From an uncultured Eubacteriales bacterium (GTDB lineage: Bacteria > Bacillota > Clostridia > Oscillospirales > Acutalibacteraceae): a stretch of 44,512 nt of DNA. The stretch is taken from positions 1 to 44,512 of the forward strand of contig CASFQZ010000075.1 of assembly GCA_949296825.1 (NCBI GenBank), read 5' to 3'. The position numbers and the translations under genes were made by a program. The notes under the pieces are model-generated. The model made no database searches. It saw only the letters and a program-made list of their open reading frames with translations, and was not told the DNA's origin. Shown here piece after piece: positions 9,113-17,524 of this stretch; the first letter of the stretch is position 1, and each line of letters opens with the position of its first letter.

Positions 9113-9940
9113 TCATTCATCGCGCCATCGGATGCGGTTTTCCTCCAAAAAAAGCGCGACGCCGTCTTCTTCATTGTTTAAGATCACAGCAGTCGCTATT
9201 TCTTTCAGCGCAGGGTCGGCATTTTCCGGTGCATAAGCTTCATCAGCAATCTGAAACAATTCCAAATCGTTCTTTCCATCGCCGAAAACAATCAGCCGGT
9301 CAAAGGCATACATCTCCTTTAAACAAAGAACAGCAGCCGCTTTGGAAACACCATTCGGCATCAACTCAAGCCAAAAGAAATCTGTATAATAATCTTTCGC
9401 AAAAATCACATGACAATCTGCCTCCAGCATTTTTGCCAACGGCGCTGTTTTTTCCTTTTCATCGATGCAATTAAAATAAAACACATCGCCGTCCAAAAGC
9501 GATTGCCAATTGCTCACCGGACGCAGGCGCGGATCGTTTTTTCTGGAGTCTAAAAACTCTTTCATGCCCGGCGACATAGTCCCCGGCAGAAAAGAAAACG
9601 TTTCCCGTCCGTTAAGGAAGGAATAAACGATTGGAGAAATCTCCTGCTCCCGCAGCAAAATCGCAATTTGCTCCCGCTGCTGAAGCGAGAATCGACACAC
9701 CTGCATCGGGCGCCGGCGGACTGTATCCATCAGTGCTGCGCCGTTGTATACAACAGCAGGCAGAGACAAGGATAGACCTTCGATTGTGCGCGATGCCGTA
9801 ATCCAAGAGCGCGCCGTTGCCACGGTAAAACAAAGCCCCTGGTCGATCGATTGATTCAGCACATCGATCGTGTGCTGCGATGCTTTTTCATTGTTGCGCA
9901 GCAAAGTTCCATCCAAATCCGAAACCACGAGCACGGACAC
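9113..9940 (-). CDS. HAD superfamily (Cof-type) phosphatase
   Basis: Predicted haloacid-dehalogenase-fold phosphatase of the Cof/IIB type with a C2 cap, usually acting on sugar phosphates or flavin precursors. Motif I is VVSDLDGTLL with the nucleophile and acid Asp, motif II TVATARS, a Lys before ALCLKEMYAF, and motif IV VFGDGKNDLELF. The 275-residue length is normal. The GTG at 9940 lies seven bases from AAGGAG; the ATG at 9946 is only one or two bases from that site. It is first of three close minus-strand genes (then corA-like and nfo). Substrate unknown. Confidence 0.88.
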   Translation of the reverse strand: MSVLVVSDLDGTLLRNNEKASQHTIDVLNQSIDQGLCFTVATARSWITASRTIEGLSLSLPAVVYNGAALMDTVRRRPMQVCRFSLQQREQIAILLREQEISPIVYSFLNGRETFSFLPGTMSPGMKEFLDSRKNDPRLRPVSNWQSLLDGDVFYFNCIDEKEKTAPLAKMLEADCHVIFAKDYYTDFFWLELMPNGVSKAAAVLCLKEMYAFDRLIVFGDGKNDLELFQIADEAYAPENADPALKEIATAVILNNEEDGVALFLEENRIRWRDE

Positions 9941-9967
9941 AGACATTCTCCTTCTTATTCAGCATAC

Positions 9968-9996
9968 TTGACATCCATTGACAGGCTTGGTAAAAT
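9968..9996 (+). promoter_or_regulatory. Promoter for the yoaK-type gene
   Basis: TTGACA (9968-9973), 17-base spacer, TAAAAT (9991-9996). The predicted start near 10003 lies only a few bases from that of the opposing promoter (10042-10014). Confidence 0.7.
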
Positions 9997-10028
9997 CAAT
10001 GCGACCGCATAAAAGTATACTTGATTTT
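9992..10028. repeat. Inverted repeat spanning both opposing -10 boxes
   Basis: AAAATCAA (9992-9999) and TTGATTTT (10021-10028) are perfect 8-base inverted arms. A small AAGTATACTT palindrome (10013-10022) overlaps the inner edge of the right arm. The arms cover or adjoin the -10 boxes of both promoters, so the site could be an operator. No regulator is identified. Confidence 0.45.
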
Positions 10029-10042
10029 GCGATAAAACGCAA
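10014..10042 (-). promoter_or_regulatory. Promoter for the HAD-corA-nfo unit
   Basis: On the minus strand TTGCGT (10042-10037), 17-base spacer, TATACT (10019-10014). It faces the promoter of the neighbouring plus-strand gene. Confidence 0.65.
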
Positions 10043-10060
10043 GTCTTAGGAGCAGGCAAT

Positions 10061-10756
10061 ATGCAGCGACCCGAAAAAAATAAAAGCAGCCGCCAAATGT
10101 CAGAATCTTTTTTAACCGCAGGGTTTCTTTCTCTGTCCGGCGGCTTGCAGGATGCATACACCTATCTTTCCCGCGGCGCGGTTTTTGCCAACGCGCAAAC
10201 GGGAAACATTGTGTTATTCAGCCACAGTCTATTCCAGCAAAACTGGTCCGGCGCTCTGCACTATTTTATCCCGCTTCTTTTTTTTGCCTTCGGCGTCGCA
10301 GCAGCTGAGGGACTGCACGTTCTGTTTGAAAAATCGAACCGTCTGCACTGGCGGCAGCCGGTTCTTCTGGCGGAAATTATTCTATTGTTTTTGGTTGGCT
10401 TCTTGCCGGAGGAACAGAATCTGATTGCCAACGCCCTGGTCTCATTTTCCTGCGCCATGCAGGTACAGGCGTTCCGAAAGGTCAACGGCTACAGCTTCGC
10501 CAGCACCATGTGCATCGGCAATCTGCGCAGCGGAATGGAAGCCTTTTGCGTTTTTCTGCGCACCAAAGAACGTGCGGCACTGAAAAAAGCCGCCGCTTAT
10601 TTTGGAATTATCCTGCTGTTCGCTTTGGGCGCCGGTCTTGGCGGAGCACTGCTCTCCTTATTTAGGATAAAAACCATCTGGTTCTCCTGTCTGTTTCTAA
10701 TCATCGGTTTTTGTTTGATGTTTATAAGGGAGAAGACGGTAAGAAAATCCTTCTGA
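10061..10756 (+). CDS. YoaK family (DUF1275) membrane protein
   Basis: A 231-residue integral membrane protein of the YoaK/DUF1275 family, which has no firmly assigned function. Family hallmarks are GFLSLSGGLQDAYTYL near the N-terminus, FANAQTGNIV, and the later repeat-like ASTMCIGNLRSGMEAF. About six hydrophobic segments are visible. AGGAG stands eight bases before the ATG, with a good promoter further upstream. It is a single-gene unit ending at a GC-rich hairpin and is convergent with the PHP-domain gene. Confidence 0.85.
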   Translation: MQRPEKNKSSRQMSESFLTAGFLSLSGGLQDAYTYLSRGAVFANAQTGNIVLFSHSLFQQNWSGALHYFIPLLFFAFGVAAAEGLHVLFEKSNRLHWRQPVLLAEIILLFLVGFLPEEQNLIANALVSFSCAMQVQAFRKVNGYSFASTMCIGNLRSGMEAFCVFLRTKERAALKKAAAYFGIILLFALGAGLGGALLSLFRIKTIWFSCLFLIIGFCLMFIREKTVRKSF

Positions 10757-10762
10757 AATCAA

Positions 10763-10795
10763 ACGGAGCGACCGCCCGCCGAGGGGTCGCTCCGT
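10763..10795. terminator. Hairpin between convergent genes
   Basis: Perfect 11-base stem ACGGAGCGACC / GGTCGCTCCGT with an 11-base loop, followed on the plus strand by CTCCTTTATTT. It lies between the convergent yoaK-type and PHP genes and probably serves both, although the U-tract is weak. Confidence 0.75.
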
Positions 10796-10800
10796 CTCCT

Positions 10801-12162
10801 TTATTTGCCCTGAATGGCTTTAATCAGCTCGGAAAAAACCGTATACAACTTGGTTCCCTTAAATTGCAGCCAAAGCTGCTGCAAGGGGGGCAATTCTTTC
10901 TCGGCGAACGACAGCGGCTCCTCCCCTTGATCTATCACAAGTGCCTGGCTGAAGCACAGTCCGCCTTCGCCGAACAGCTCCACGCGCACATAGGAAAAAT
11001 CCTGCGCGCCGGAGATTTGATCAAGATCCAGCGTTACCGGCTTGTCGTCGATTTCCGTTTTATAGATGACATTACCGTCAGCGATAAACTGAACAGTTTG
11101 GCTGTCCCGGGCACTGACTTGAACAGAATGCCCCTGCACCGTAAGACTTGTAAACATCGGCACGGGAAGATCGGAATTCATCACATCAATATTTTCTTCC
11201 GGTCCAATGGTATCGTTGGCGCGCAGACTCCTTGTTACGCCAAAAAACGCACCGGATTGCATGGTCTTTTTGATATTCTCTTCGCTGTTTTCTTCCATCA
11301 TAAAAATACTGTAGGATGAATCGACTCTGGCAACCCGGTGGGCGTCCGTATTACTGAAACCAATCACGGTTTTTCCGTAAGGCAGACAATATTGCAGAAG
11401 ATTATCCCACAAAATGCGATCATAACCGGTGGTTCCGTTGTTTTCATTGAAAACTTCTATCCCCAGACAGGAATCATATTTCAGAATCAGGTCACCAAAG
11501 AGAGAAATGTTATACGGATCATTTACCGCATCTGGGTTGGAATTGGAATCGATCCAGTCACCGGGATGGTTGATATGGGAAAGTCCGCCGCAACGATCGA
11601 TATACGCCAACGCCTGATCGTAGCCGATTTCATTTTCCGCCCCGATGAAACCATTGCCCTGGTCGGAGGCGAGAAAATAGCCGTTGACGTGATTTTTGGA
11701 AAGGGAAAGATTGTTGAATTCATTGGCGCCCAAAACCGGCACCATTCCCTTGCCGCGGTTAAGATAGGTTCCGTCCCGAATTGCCTGTTCATCCGCATCG
11801 CTAAGGTGTGCAAAGGGATGATCAATGATTGGCTGGTAAAAATAGAGCGGATGCATATATGGTTCTTTATTCCACGCCACGCCGGTGATGCCGTGATCAG
11901 AAATTGCCAGGAAATCGTAATCCTGTCGGTATGCCTCTTTGACCATGACTTCCAACGTATCTTCCGCATCGCTGTAAGATGTGTGTGAATGCAGAGAACC
12001 TTTATAGGCACCCCAGGCGTTTTCGCCGCTCCAGATCACTTCTTCATACGGCGAACGGATCACATAATTCACCGGGGGCTCCGCCGCCAGCGCCATGCCG
12101 CCGCTTTGCGCGAAAAGAAGCAAAACCAACATGAAAGCCAAAATTCCTCTTTGCTTTTTCAT
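10801..12162 (-). CDS. Secreted PHP-domain metal-dependent phosphoesterase-like protein
   Basis: A 453-residue exported protein. Residues 1-27 are a signal peptide with a cleavage-like ALAA-E. The PHP-type metal centre is visible: GSLHSHTSYSDAEDT (HxH), LAISDHG, later LSHINHPGDW and GFSNTDAHR. PHP domains usually hydrolyse phosphoesters; exported versions are uncommon and the substrate is unknown. The C-terminal 130 residues look like a beta-sandwich (SLTVQGHSVQVSARDS...), perhaps for binding. A consensus promoter lies upstream and AAGGAGG precedes the ATG by eight bases. Single-gene unit. Confidence 0.85.
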   Translation of the reverse strand: MKKQRGILAFMLVLLLFAQSGGMALAAEPPVNYVIRSPYEEVIWSGENAWGAYKGSLHSHTSYSDAEDTLEVMVKEAYRQDYDFLAISDHGITGVAWNKEPYMHPLYFYQPIIDHPFAHLSDADEQAIRDGTYLNRGKGMVPVLGANEFNNLSLSKNHVNGYFLASDQGNGFIGAENEIGYDQALAYIDRCGGLSHINHPGDWIDSNSNPDAVNDPYNISLFGDLILKYDSCLGIEVFNENNGTTGYDRILWDNLLQYCLPYGKTVIGFSNTDAHRVARVDSSYSIFMMEENSEENIKKTMQSGAFFGVTRSLRANDTIGPEENIDVMNSDLPVPMFTSLTVQGHSVQVSARDSQTVQFIADGNVIYKTEIDDKPVTLDLDQISGAQDFSYVRVELFGEGGLCFSQALVIDQGEEPLSFAEKELPPLQQLWLQFKGTKLYTVFSELIKAIQGK

Positions 12163-12199
12163 TAAGCAAACCTCCTTACATAGTCACCTCTTTATGGCA

Positions 12200-12228
12200 A
12201 GTTTACCAAATTATTTATGATATGTCAA
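12200..12228 (-). promoter_or_regulatory. Promoter for the PHP-domain gene
   Basis: Minus strand TTGACA (12228-12223), 17-base spacer, TAAACT (12205-12200), about 40 bases upstream of the ATG. Confidence 0.7.
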
Positions 12229-12332
12229 TATGTTTTATTTACTTTCTCTTCAACCAAAAAAGTTAGCCATAGCACGACCATCGGACAACCTATACAGATG
12301 AAGAATTTGTCATGTCATTCGTATTGACTCGG

Positions 12333-13097
12333 TTATATTTTTTCAGAAAGGATATATTTTTCTATGTATTGTGCCACACCATCCTCTTCATTGCTTGCCA
12401 TAATCTCGCCGGCAATATCAAGCACCGCTGGAATGGCGTTTGCTGCCGCAACGCCAAATCCGCACCTTGCGATTGGCTCCGCATCATCGTTATCATCGCC
12501 GAAATAAACGGCGTCCTTTGGCGTAAGATTAAAACAGACCAGCATGTGCTTGACCCCGTTCCACTTAGAAGCTTTTTTACTCATAATTTGCAGCAGGTCA
12601 TTCCCTGCAATGGTCTGGTACACCTCATCCGGCAAATGAAAATCAATATTATTATAAAATGATTTATCTGAGGCGCTAACCAATATTTTATAAAGGACGC
12701 AATGCTCCGGCAGCTTAGGAAAACGATCATATACAATGGGCTGCCAATGCGGAATTTCCCGATTGGCATAAAATCCGGTGCTCGTTTCAATCGCCAACGT
12801 AAGATCCGGCACGCGCAGGAGCTTCTCACAAATTCTCTCGCCGATTTCTGGCGGAATTCCGAATTCCATCACGCCATTCGGAAGAGAAAGCACCGCGCCG
12901 TTTGTGGCTGTTATCGCGTCAAAACCAATCAACCGATGATAAGACATTATGCTTCGCAATGGTCTTGCGCTTGCAGCCATAACCGGGATGCCCAGGCTGC
13001 GGCATTTTTTGAGAACGGCGAGTGTATATTCGGACAGTGTTCCGTCGTTACGCAACAGTGTTCTGTCCAAATCAGTAATAATTGCCTTTCGCGCCAT
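12333..13097 (-). CDS. HAD superfamily (Cof-type) phosphatase
   Basis: A second Cof-type HAD phosphatase, 254 residues. Motif I ITDLDRTLL has Arg where most members have Gly (DLDGT), a known kind of variation. Motif II is MAASARPL, the motif III Lys is in SKWNGVKHML, and motif IV is VYFGDDNDDAEPI. I start at the ATG at 13097 (GGGGAG upstream), which puts motif I close to the N-terminus as in relatives; an upstream in-frame start at 13145 would add a non-conserved extension. It follows the TIM-barrel gene by about 120 bases. Substrate unknown. Confidence 0.87.
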   Translation of the reverse strand: MARKAIITDLDRTLLRNDGTLSEYTLAVLKKCRSLGIPVMAASARPLRSIMSYHRLIGFDAITATNGAVLSLPNGVMEFGIPPEIGERICEKLLRVPDLTLAIETSTGFYANREIPHWQPIVYDRFPKLPEHCVLYKILVSASDKSFYNNIDFHLPDEVYQTIAGNDLLQIMSKKASKWNGVKHMLVCFNLTPKDAVYFGDDNDDAEPIARCGFGVAAANAIPAVLDIAGEIMASNEEDGVAQYIEKYILSEKI

Positions 13098-13216
13098 TCT
13101 CTTAATCACTCCCCTAAAAATATTTACCGATTGATGCGCCAACAAAGCGATATTTTTACTTTATTGCTTCCGCCTTTTATATGAAATTTACTCAAATCGA
13201 TTTTGCCTGAGCAAAA

Positions 13217-14065
13217 TCAATGTTTATTGAAGCTTTGATATGCTTTTAGATGGTCCACAGATTTTTCTAACGCTGCAACCGTCTTTGTTTCCAACACACA
13301 TCTTGCATTACTATTGCCAGCCATAGAAAGTCGTTTAGGAATGTCAATTTCCCCGTCACCGAGCGCAAGGTGATTATACCCTTTTTTGTTTGGCGATTTT
13401 GCAATGGCGTCATGAATGTGAAAATGTGTCAATTTGTTGGCATGCGCCATAATAAACGGCACATCTGTTTCTCCAATCGCCCAGGAATGTCCTATATCCC
13501 ATGTCAAGCCGAATTTCGGACTGTCCAATAAACATTCAATCGCCCTTTTCTCGTAGTCGCGAAAACCATCTGTATTTTCTATTGCAATGGTTATATCGGA
13601 ATCGCCAATCCATTTTTCACAAAGCGTCCGAAATTTGAAAAAAGTGTCCATGTATACATCAAAATTTCTGTCATACATCTGCACTTTTCTATCCGGAAGT
13701 GTAATATAAATTCCATGATTCATGTGCATATTAACAACAAGCGATTGACTTTTATCCCCATACTTATCTCGCAGAGGAAGCAGCCTCTTTGCGGCTTCAA
13801 TGGTTCGTCTTACCGTTTCCAGATATGCGTTTGCAACAAGCATATTAAAATCAGCAATATTAAGATTTTCATCCAAATGGACGGTATAATACACGCCCGC
13901 TTCCTCTGCTGTTTTGTAAAAATACTCCGTATGTTCCAGCCTGTGCAGCTGATACTCGGGAAAATTCATATTAAGTTCCAAAAACTGCAGGTTCAGTTTT
14001 TTACATAAGTATATATTATCTTCAAGCGTACCATTTTCAAGTAAAGTCGGCATTCCAAATTGCAT
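13217..14065 (-). CDS. Sugar phosphate isomerase/epimerase-like TIM barrel protein
   Basis: A 282-residue protein of the xylose-isomerase-like / AP endonuclease 2 superfamily. Likely metal ligands are YTVHLDENL, TIAIENTDGF (Glu), GLTWDIGHSW (Asp/His), THFHIHDA (His) and CVLETKT (Glu). Relatives isomerise or epimerise keto-sugars or inositol derivatives, but the substrate cannot be read from sequence. GGAGGGG precedes the ATG by seven bases. It starts 56 bases after rlmD and precedes a HAD phosphatase, suggesting a small carbohydrate-related unit. Confidence 0.8.
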   Translation of the reverse strand: MQFGMPTLLENGTLEDNIYLCKKLNLQFLELNMNFPEYQLHRLEHTEYFYKTAEEAGVYYTVHLDENLNIADFNMLVANAYLETVRRTIEAAKRLLPLRDKYGDKSQSLVVNMHMNHGIYITLPDRKVQMYDRNFDVYMDTFFKFRTLCEKWIGDSDITIAIENTDGFRDYEKRAIECLLDSPKFGLTWDIGHSWAIGETDVPFIMAHANKLTHFHIHDAIAKSPNKKGYNHLALGDGEIDIPKRLSMAGNSNARCVLETKTVAALEKSVDHLKAYQSFNKH

Positions 14066-14121
14066 AACTTATCCCCTCCGCCATCATCTATGCTATATAA
14101 TCGGATTAAAGTCTCCTTTCA

Positions 14122-15306
14122 CTACCTGCAGTCCCATTCTTTTTTATAGGAAAGCAGTACGATCGTCTCAATATGTGCGGTATGGGGGAACATGTCTACC
14201 GGCTGGATTTTCCGGACGCGGTAACCGTTTTTGGCCAGAAAACCGAGATCCCGCGCCTGGGTTTCCGGGTTGCAGGAGATATAGACCATGCGCTGCGGCG
14301 CGAGAGCAACGCAGGCAGAGAGGAAATCGCGGCTGCATCCGGCACGTGGCGGATCGCAAATCAGGACATCTGCTCTTTGATTTTCCTTTGCCGCCGCTTT
14401 CAGGAATCTGCCGGCATCGTCGCATAAAAACCGGACTTGCTCCACGCCATTGCGTTTCTTATTAATTACCGCATCCCGAATCGCAGTCTCATTATTCTCG
14501 ATCCCGACAACCCGGCAGCCGTACTGTTTTGCGGCAATCAACCCAATGGTACCGATGCCGCAATAGGCATCAATCAGGAGGTCCTTCGGCGAAAGCTCGG
14601 CATAATGCAGAGCAATATCGTAAAGTTTTTCGGTCTGCGCATGGTTAATTTGATAAAAAGAGCGCGCAGAAATTCTGAAAACACAGCCGCATAGGGTATC
14701 TTCAATATAGCCGCTGCCGTATAAGACTTTCTGCGTTTTTCCAAGAACCATACTGTCATGTCCGGAATTGATATTCTGCACAATGGTCGTAATCTGCGGA
14801 TGCGCCGCCAAAAGCGCCTGTATGAAATGATTTTTTCCGGGGAAAACCGGCGTTGCCGTTACAATGGCAACCAAAATCTGTCCAGACTCTGCACCCGTAC
14901 GCACCAAAACATGACGAAGGCAGCCAACGCGCCGATCTTCATCATAGATCGGCAGCCCGACGGATTCTGCGAGCCGGCGGATTGTTACAATAATTGCGTC
15001 CGCTTCCGGCGACTCCAGATAACAGGAATCCGTTGTCGCAATGATATGTGTGCCGCTTTGATAAATACCGGAAATGATTCTGCCGCGGGCAGTTCTGCCG
15101 AACGCCGCTTGGGCTTTGTTCCGATAATGATAGGGCTCGTCCATGCCGATGATCTCATCCACATGCCCAAAACGGGACAATAGCTTGATGGATTTTGCCA
15201 TTTTCCAGCTTAGCTGCTCGGGATAGCTCATATTTTGCAGCTGGCACGCGCCGCATTTTCTGGCGATGGGACAAAATCGGTTGTTTTTCTTTTTCGGTTC
15301 AGACAA
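14122..15306 (-). CDS. 23S rRNA (uracil-5-)-methyltransferase, RlmD/RumA family
   Basis: SAM-dependent RNA m5U methyltransferase of the TrmA/RlmD class, 394 residues. The N-terminal Fe-S cysteines are FCPIARKCGACQ, plus a later DSCYLESP. The SAM site is LIDAYCGIGTIGLIAA, the catalytic region is ICDPPRAGCSRD and the nucleophile loop is MVYISCNPETQARDL. A TRAM domain at the N-terminus is absent or very short. The start is TTG at 15306 with GGAGG seven bases upstream. Whether it modifies U1939, U747 or another site is not certain; Bacillota often carry several paralogues. Confidence 0.9.
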   Translation of the reverse strand: MSEPKKKNNRFCPIARKCGACQLQNMSYPEQLSWKMAKSIKLLSRFGHVDEIIGMDEPYHYRNKAQAAFGRTARGRIISGIYQSGTHIIATTDSCYLESPEADAIIVTIRRLAESVGLPIYDEDRRVGCLRHVLVRTGAESGQILVAIVTATPVFPGKNHFIQALLAAHPQITTIVQNINSGHDSMVLGKTQKVLYGSGYIEDTLCGCVFRISARSFYQINHAQTEKLYDIALHYAELSPKDLLIDAYCGIGTIGLIAAKQYGCRVVGIENNETAIRDAVINKKRNGVEQVRFLCDDAGRFLKAAAKENQRADVLICDPPRAGCSRDFLSACVALAPQRMVYISCNPETQARDLGFLAKNGYRVRKIQPVDMFPHTAHIETIVLLSYKKEWDCR

Positions 15307-15395
15307 GGCGACTCCTCCAGGAAATGATTTATCATAGTCAAATCAAGGTGCAAAAGAATCAAATATGAATAAGATGTAAAATAATATAAACCCAA

Positions 15396-15424
15396 TTGCA
15401 TTTATGACAATTATCACGTATAAT
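15396..15424 (+). promoter_or_regulatory. Promoter of the TetR gene with operator-like quasi-palindrome
   Basis: TTGCAT (15396-15401), 17-base spacer, TATAAT (15419-15424). The spacer holds TGACAATTATCA (15405-15416), symmetric at 10 of 12 positions. It is a candidate autoregulatory operator for the downstream TetR protein (inference). Confidence 0.65.
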
Positions 15425-15463
15425 AAGAAGAAAAACTAACATCACAAGACAGGTGAAACCAAA

Positions 15464-16108
15464 ATGGCGCAAAAAAGAGCAGAATACAGAAGTTCCCGGC
15501 GCTCCAAAAACATGATCAAAAAGGCGTTTGCGAAGCTTCTTCATGAAAAGGATCTTTCAAAAATCACAGTGACCGATATTATCAAAGAAGCCGAAATCAG
15601 TCGCGGCACCTTTTATGCCCATTATCCGGATGTTTACGGGCTTTTAGAGCAGATTGAAAATGAAGAAATGACCAAATTGATGAATTTTATCTATGAATTG
15701 GGCTTTGAAAGCATCTCGGACGATCCGACAAAGCTCATCAAGGAAGTGGTCAACTACATCAACAGCGATCTGGAATATTATAAACTCCTTTTTCTCTCCA
15801 AAAGCGCAGACCGGTTTTTAATCCGTATCAAAAACTTTATGACTGATCAAATTCTGTCCAATGAAGTGATTGCACTTTATCATGCCAGCTCTACCGGCGA
15901 AGCTTCCATATATATTTCTTTCTTTACCGCTGCAGTTGCCAGTGTATTTATTGATTGGCTCAAGGGTAATATTGATGTTACAATTGATGAGCTGACCGAC
16001 ACCCTTTCGCGCATCATTACCAACGCCTTGATCAGTGATAAAACACTGATGGCGCGCATAGCAAAAACCAGCGCCATGGCAACGGACAAGCCGAACCATA
16101 CGTCATAA
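15464..16108 (+). CDS. TetR/AcrR family transcriptional regulator
   Basis: A 214-residue repressor-type regulator. The N-terminal helix-turn-helix is standard: ITVTDIIKEAEISRGTFYAHY (residues about 35-55). The C-terminal ligand domain resembles the TetR_C_7 type common in Bacillota (YYKLLFLS, AAVASVFIDWLKG). It is divergent from the rlmD-type gene and has its own promoter with an operator-like site and its own terminator, so it may regulate itself or the divergent unit. No ligand can be inferred. Confidence 0.9.
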   Translation: MAQKRAEYRSSRRSKNMIKKAFAKLLHEKDLSKITVTDIIKEAEISRGTFYAHYPDVYGLLEQIENEEMTKLMNFIYELGFESISDDPTKLIKEVVNYINSDLEYYKLLFLSKSADRFLIRIKNFMTDQILSNEVIALYHASSTGEASIYISFFTAAVASVFIDWLKGNIDVTIDELTDTLSRIITNALISDKTLMARIAKTSAMATDKPNHTS

Positions 16109-16146
16109 AGGCCTACGGAAAATAAAGCAAATTCAAAAACACAAAA

Positions 16147-16183
16147 AGCTCCCGAATGCAAGAGACTTCGGGAGCTTTTTTTT
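16147..16183. terminator. Bidirectional intrinsic terminator (tetR / tRNA-Arg)
   Basis: Perfect stem AGCTCCCGAA / TTCGGGAGCT, 10-base loop, eight T on the plus strand and TTTTTGTGTTTTTG on the minus strand. It abuts the CCA end of the tRNA gene and serves both convergent transcripts. Confidence 0.9.
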
Positions 16184-16259
16184 GGCCCGCACGAGAGGAT
16201 TTGAACCCCCGACCTTCAGAATCGGAATCTGCTGCGCTATCCAGCTGCGCTACGTGCGG
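16183..16259 (-). tRNA. tRNA-Arg (anticodon CCG)
   Basis: A 77-base cloverleaf with encoded CCA. The acceptor CCGCACG pairs with CGTGCGG, the discriminator is G, D-arm stems are GCGC/GCGC, the anticodon loop TTCCGAT gives CCG (reads CGG), and the T-loop is TTCAAAT. The outermost anticodon-stem pair (27-43) is a G-A mismatch. Confidence 0.95.
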
Positions 16260-16309
16260 ATATCAGACGCGAAAACGCGTGACTTACCCATATATGAAAA
16301 GAGATTTAC

Positions 16310-17407
16310 TTAAACATTAAAGCGGAACAAAACAATGTCTCCGTCCTGCATGACATACTCTTTGCCTTCGGAACGTACAAGACCTTTTTCTTTGGCAACC
16401 GTCATACTGCCGCAAGCCATCAGATCATCATAGGAGACGACCTCCGCTCGAATAAAACCGCGCTCAAAATCGGAATGAATCTTTCCTGCTGCCTGCGGCG
16501 CTTTGGTGCCCTTCTTGATCGTCCAGGCGCGGACCTCCGGTTCGCCCGCCGTCAGATAAGACATCAACCCCAAAAGATCATAGCTGCGCTGGATCAGAAG
16601 ATCCAGACCTCCCTGCTGTACGCCGAGATCGGCAAGAAACATTTCCTTTTCCTCTTTCGGCAAATCGGCGATTTGCGCCTCCAGCTCCGCGCAAATCGGC
16701 AGGACCTCGCTGCCTTCCGCCTCGGCGATGGCTTTGACCGCCTGATATCTTGCGTTTTCCTCAATAACCCCGGAGGCATAATCTTCTTCGCAGAAATTGC
16801 AGGCATAAATAACCGGTTTCGCCGTTAAAAGCGCAACGGAACTCATCCACTCCGCCTCGTCTTCCTCCACCGAAACCGCGCGAGCGCATTTACCGCCATC
16901 CAACTCTGCTTTCAGTCGCTTGAAGAAGTCCACGCTATTGGCAAGGGACTTATCGCCTTTCATTGCCTTCGTATCGCGATCGATCCTGCGCTCTAAAATC
17001 TCAATATCGGATAAAATCAATTCCAGATTGATGGTCTCGATATCCCGGACGGGGTCAATGCTGCCTTCCACATGAATAATATCATCATTCTCAAAGCAGC
17101 GAACCACATGGACAATCGCATCCACCTCACGGATGTTGGCGAGGAACTTATTCCCCAAGCCCTCACCCTTGGAGGCGCCCTTCACAAGACCTGCGATATC
17201 GACAAACTCCACTGTCGCGGGCGTAACCTTTACGGGATGATACATCTCCGCCAGCCGATCCAGCCGCTCATCAGGGACAGGAACAACGCCGACATTCGGC
17301 TCAATGGTACAGAACGCATAGTTGGCAGACTGCGCGCCGGCATTTGTCAGCGCGTTAAACAGGGTGCTCTTGCCGACATTCGGCAAACCAACGATGCCAA
17401 GCTTCAT
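16310..17407 (-). CDS. ychF: Redox-regulated ATPase YchF (OLA1 family)
   Basis: P-loop protein of the Obg family that prefers ATP over GTP and associates with ribosomes. It has 365 residues, the normal length. G1 is [16 protein letters not shown]3 [18 protein letters not shown], the G4-equivalent region is YACNFCEED (the usual NKxD is replaced, as in the ATP-specific members), and the C-terminal TGS domain ends [10 protein letters not shown]. Own promoter upstream; convergent with nothing, lying between tRNA-Arg and the pel operon terminator. Confidence 0.97.
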   Translation of the reverse strand: MKLGIVGLPNVGKSTLFNALTNAGAQSANYAFCTIEPNVGVVPVPDERLDRLAEMYHPVKVTPATVEFVDIAGLVKGASKGEGLGNKFLANIREVDAIVHVVRCFENDDIIHVEGSIDPVRDIETINLELILSDIEILERRIDRDTKAMKGDKSLANSVDFFKRLKAELDGGKCARAVSVEEDEAEWMSSVALLTAKPVIYACNFCEEDYASGVIEENARYQAVKAIAEAEGSEVLPICAELEAQIADLPKEEKEMFLADLGVQQGGLDLLIQRSYDLLGLMSYLTAGEPEVRAWTIKKGTKAPQAAGKIHSDFERGFIRAEVVSYDDLMACGSMTVAKEKGLVRSEGKEYVMQDGDIVLFRFNV

Positions 17408-17437
17408 TCCGATCCGTTCCTTTCCGATAGCTTGTTT

Positions 17438-17466
17438 ATTGTATCACAGCCAAACGAAAAATGCAA
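17438..17466 (-). promoter_or_regulatory. Promoter for ychF
   Basis: Minus strand TTGCAT (17466-17461), 17-base spacer, TACAAT (17443-17438), about 30 bases before the ATG. It separates ychF from the pel operon. Confidence 0.7.
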
Positions 17467-17486
17467 GCATTTTCTTATTTCTTAGT

Positions 17487-17518
17487 AAGAATCGGCAAAC
17501 GTTTGTCTGCCGATTCTT
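17487..17518. terminator. Hairpin at the end of the pel operon
   Basis: Stem AAGAATCGGCA / TGCCGATTCTT (11 bases) with a 10-base loop, starting six bases after the last pel-operon stop. The T-tract is strong on the plus strand (TTCTTTTTGTTTT) but poor on the minus strand, so termination of the operon may be partial. Confidence 0.65.
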
Positions 17519-17524
17519 TTTGTT

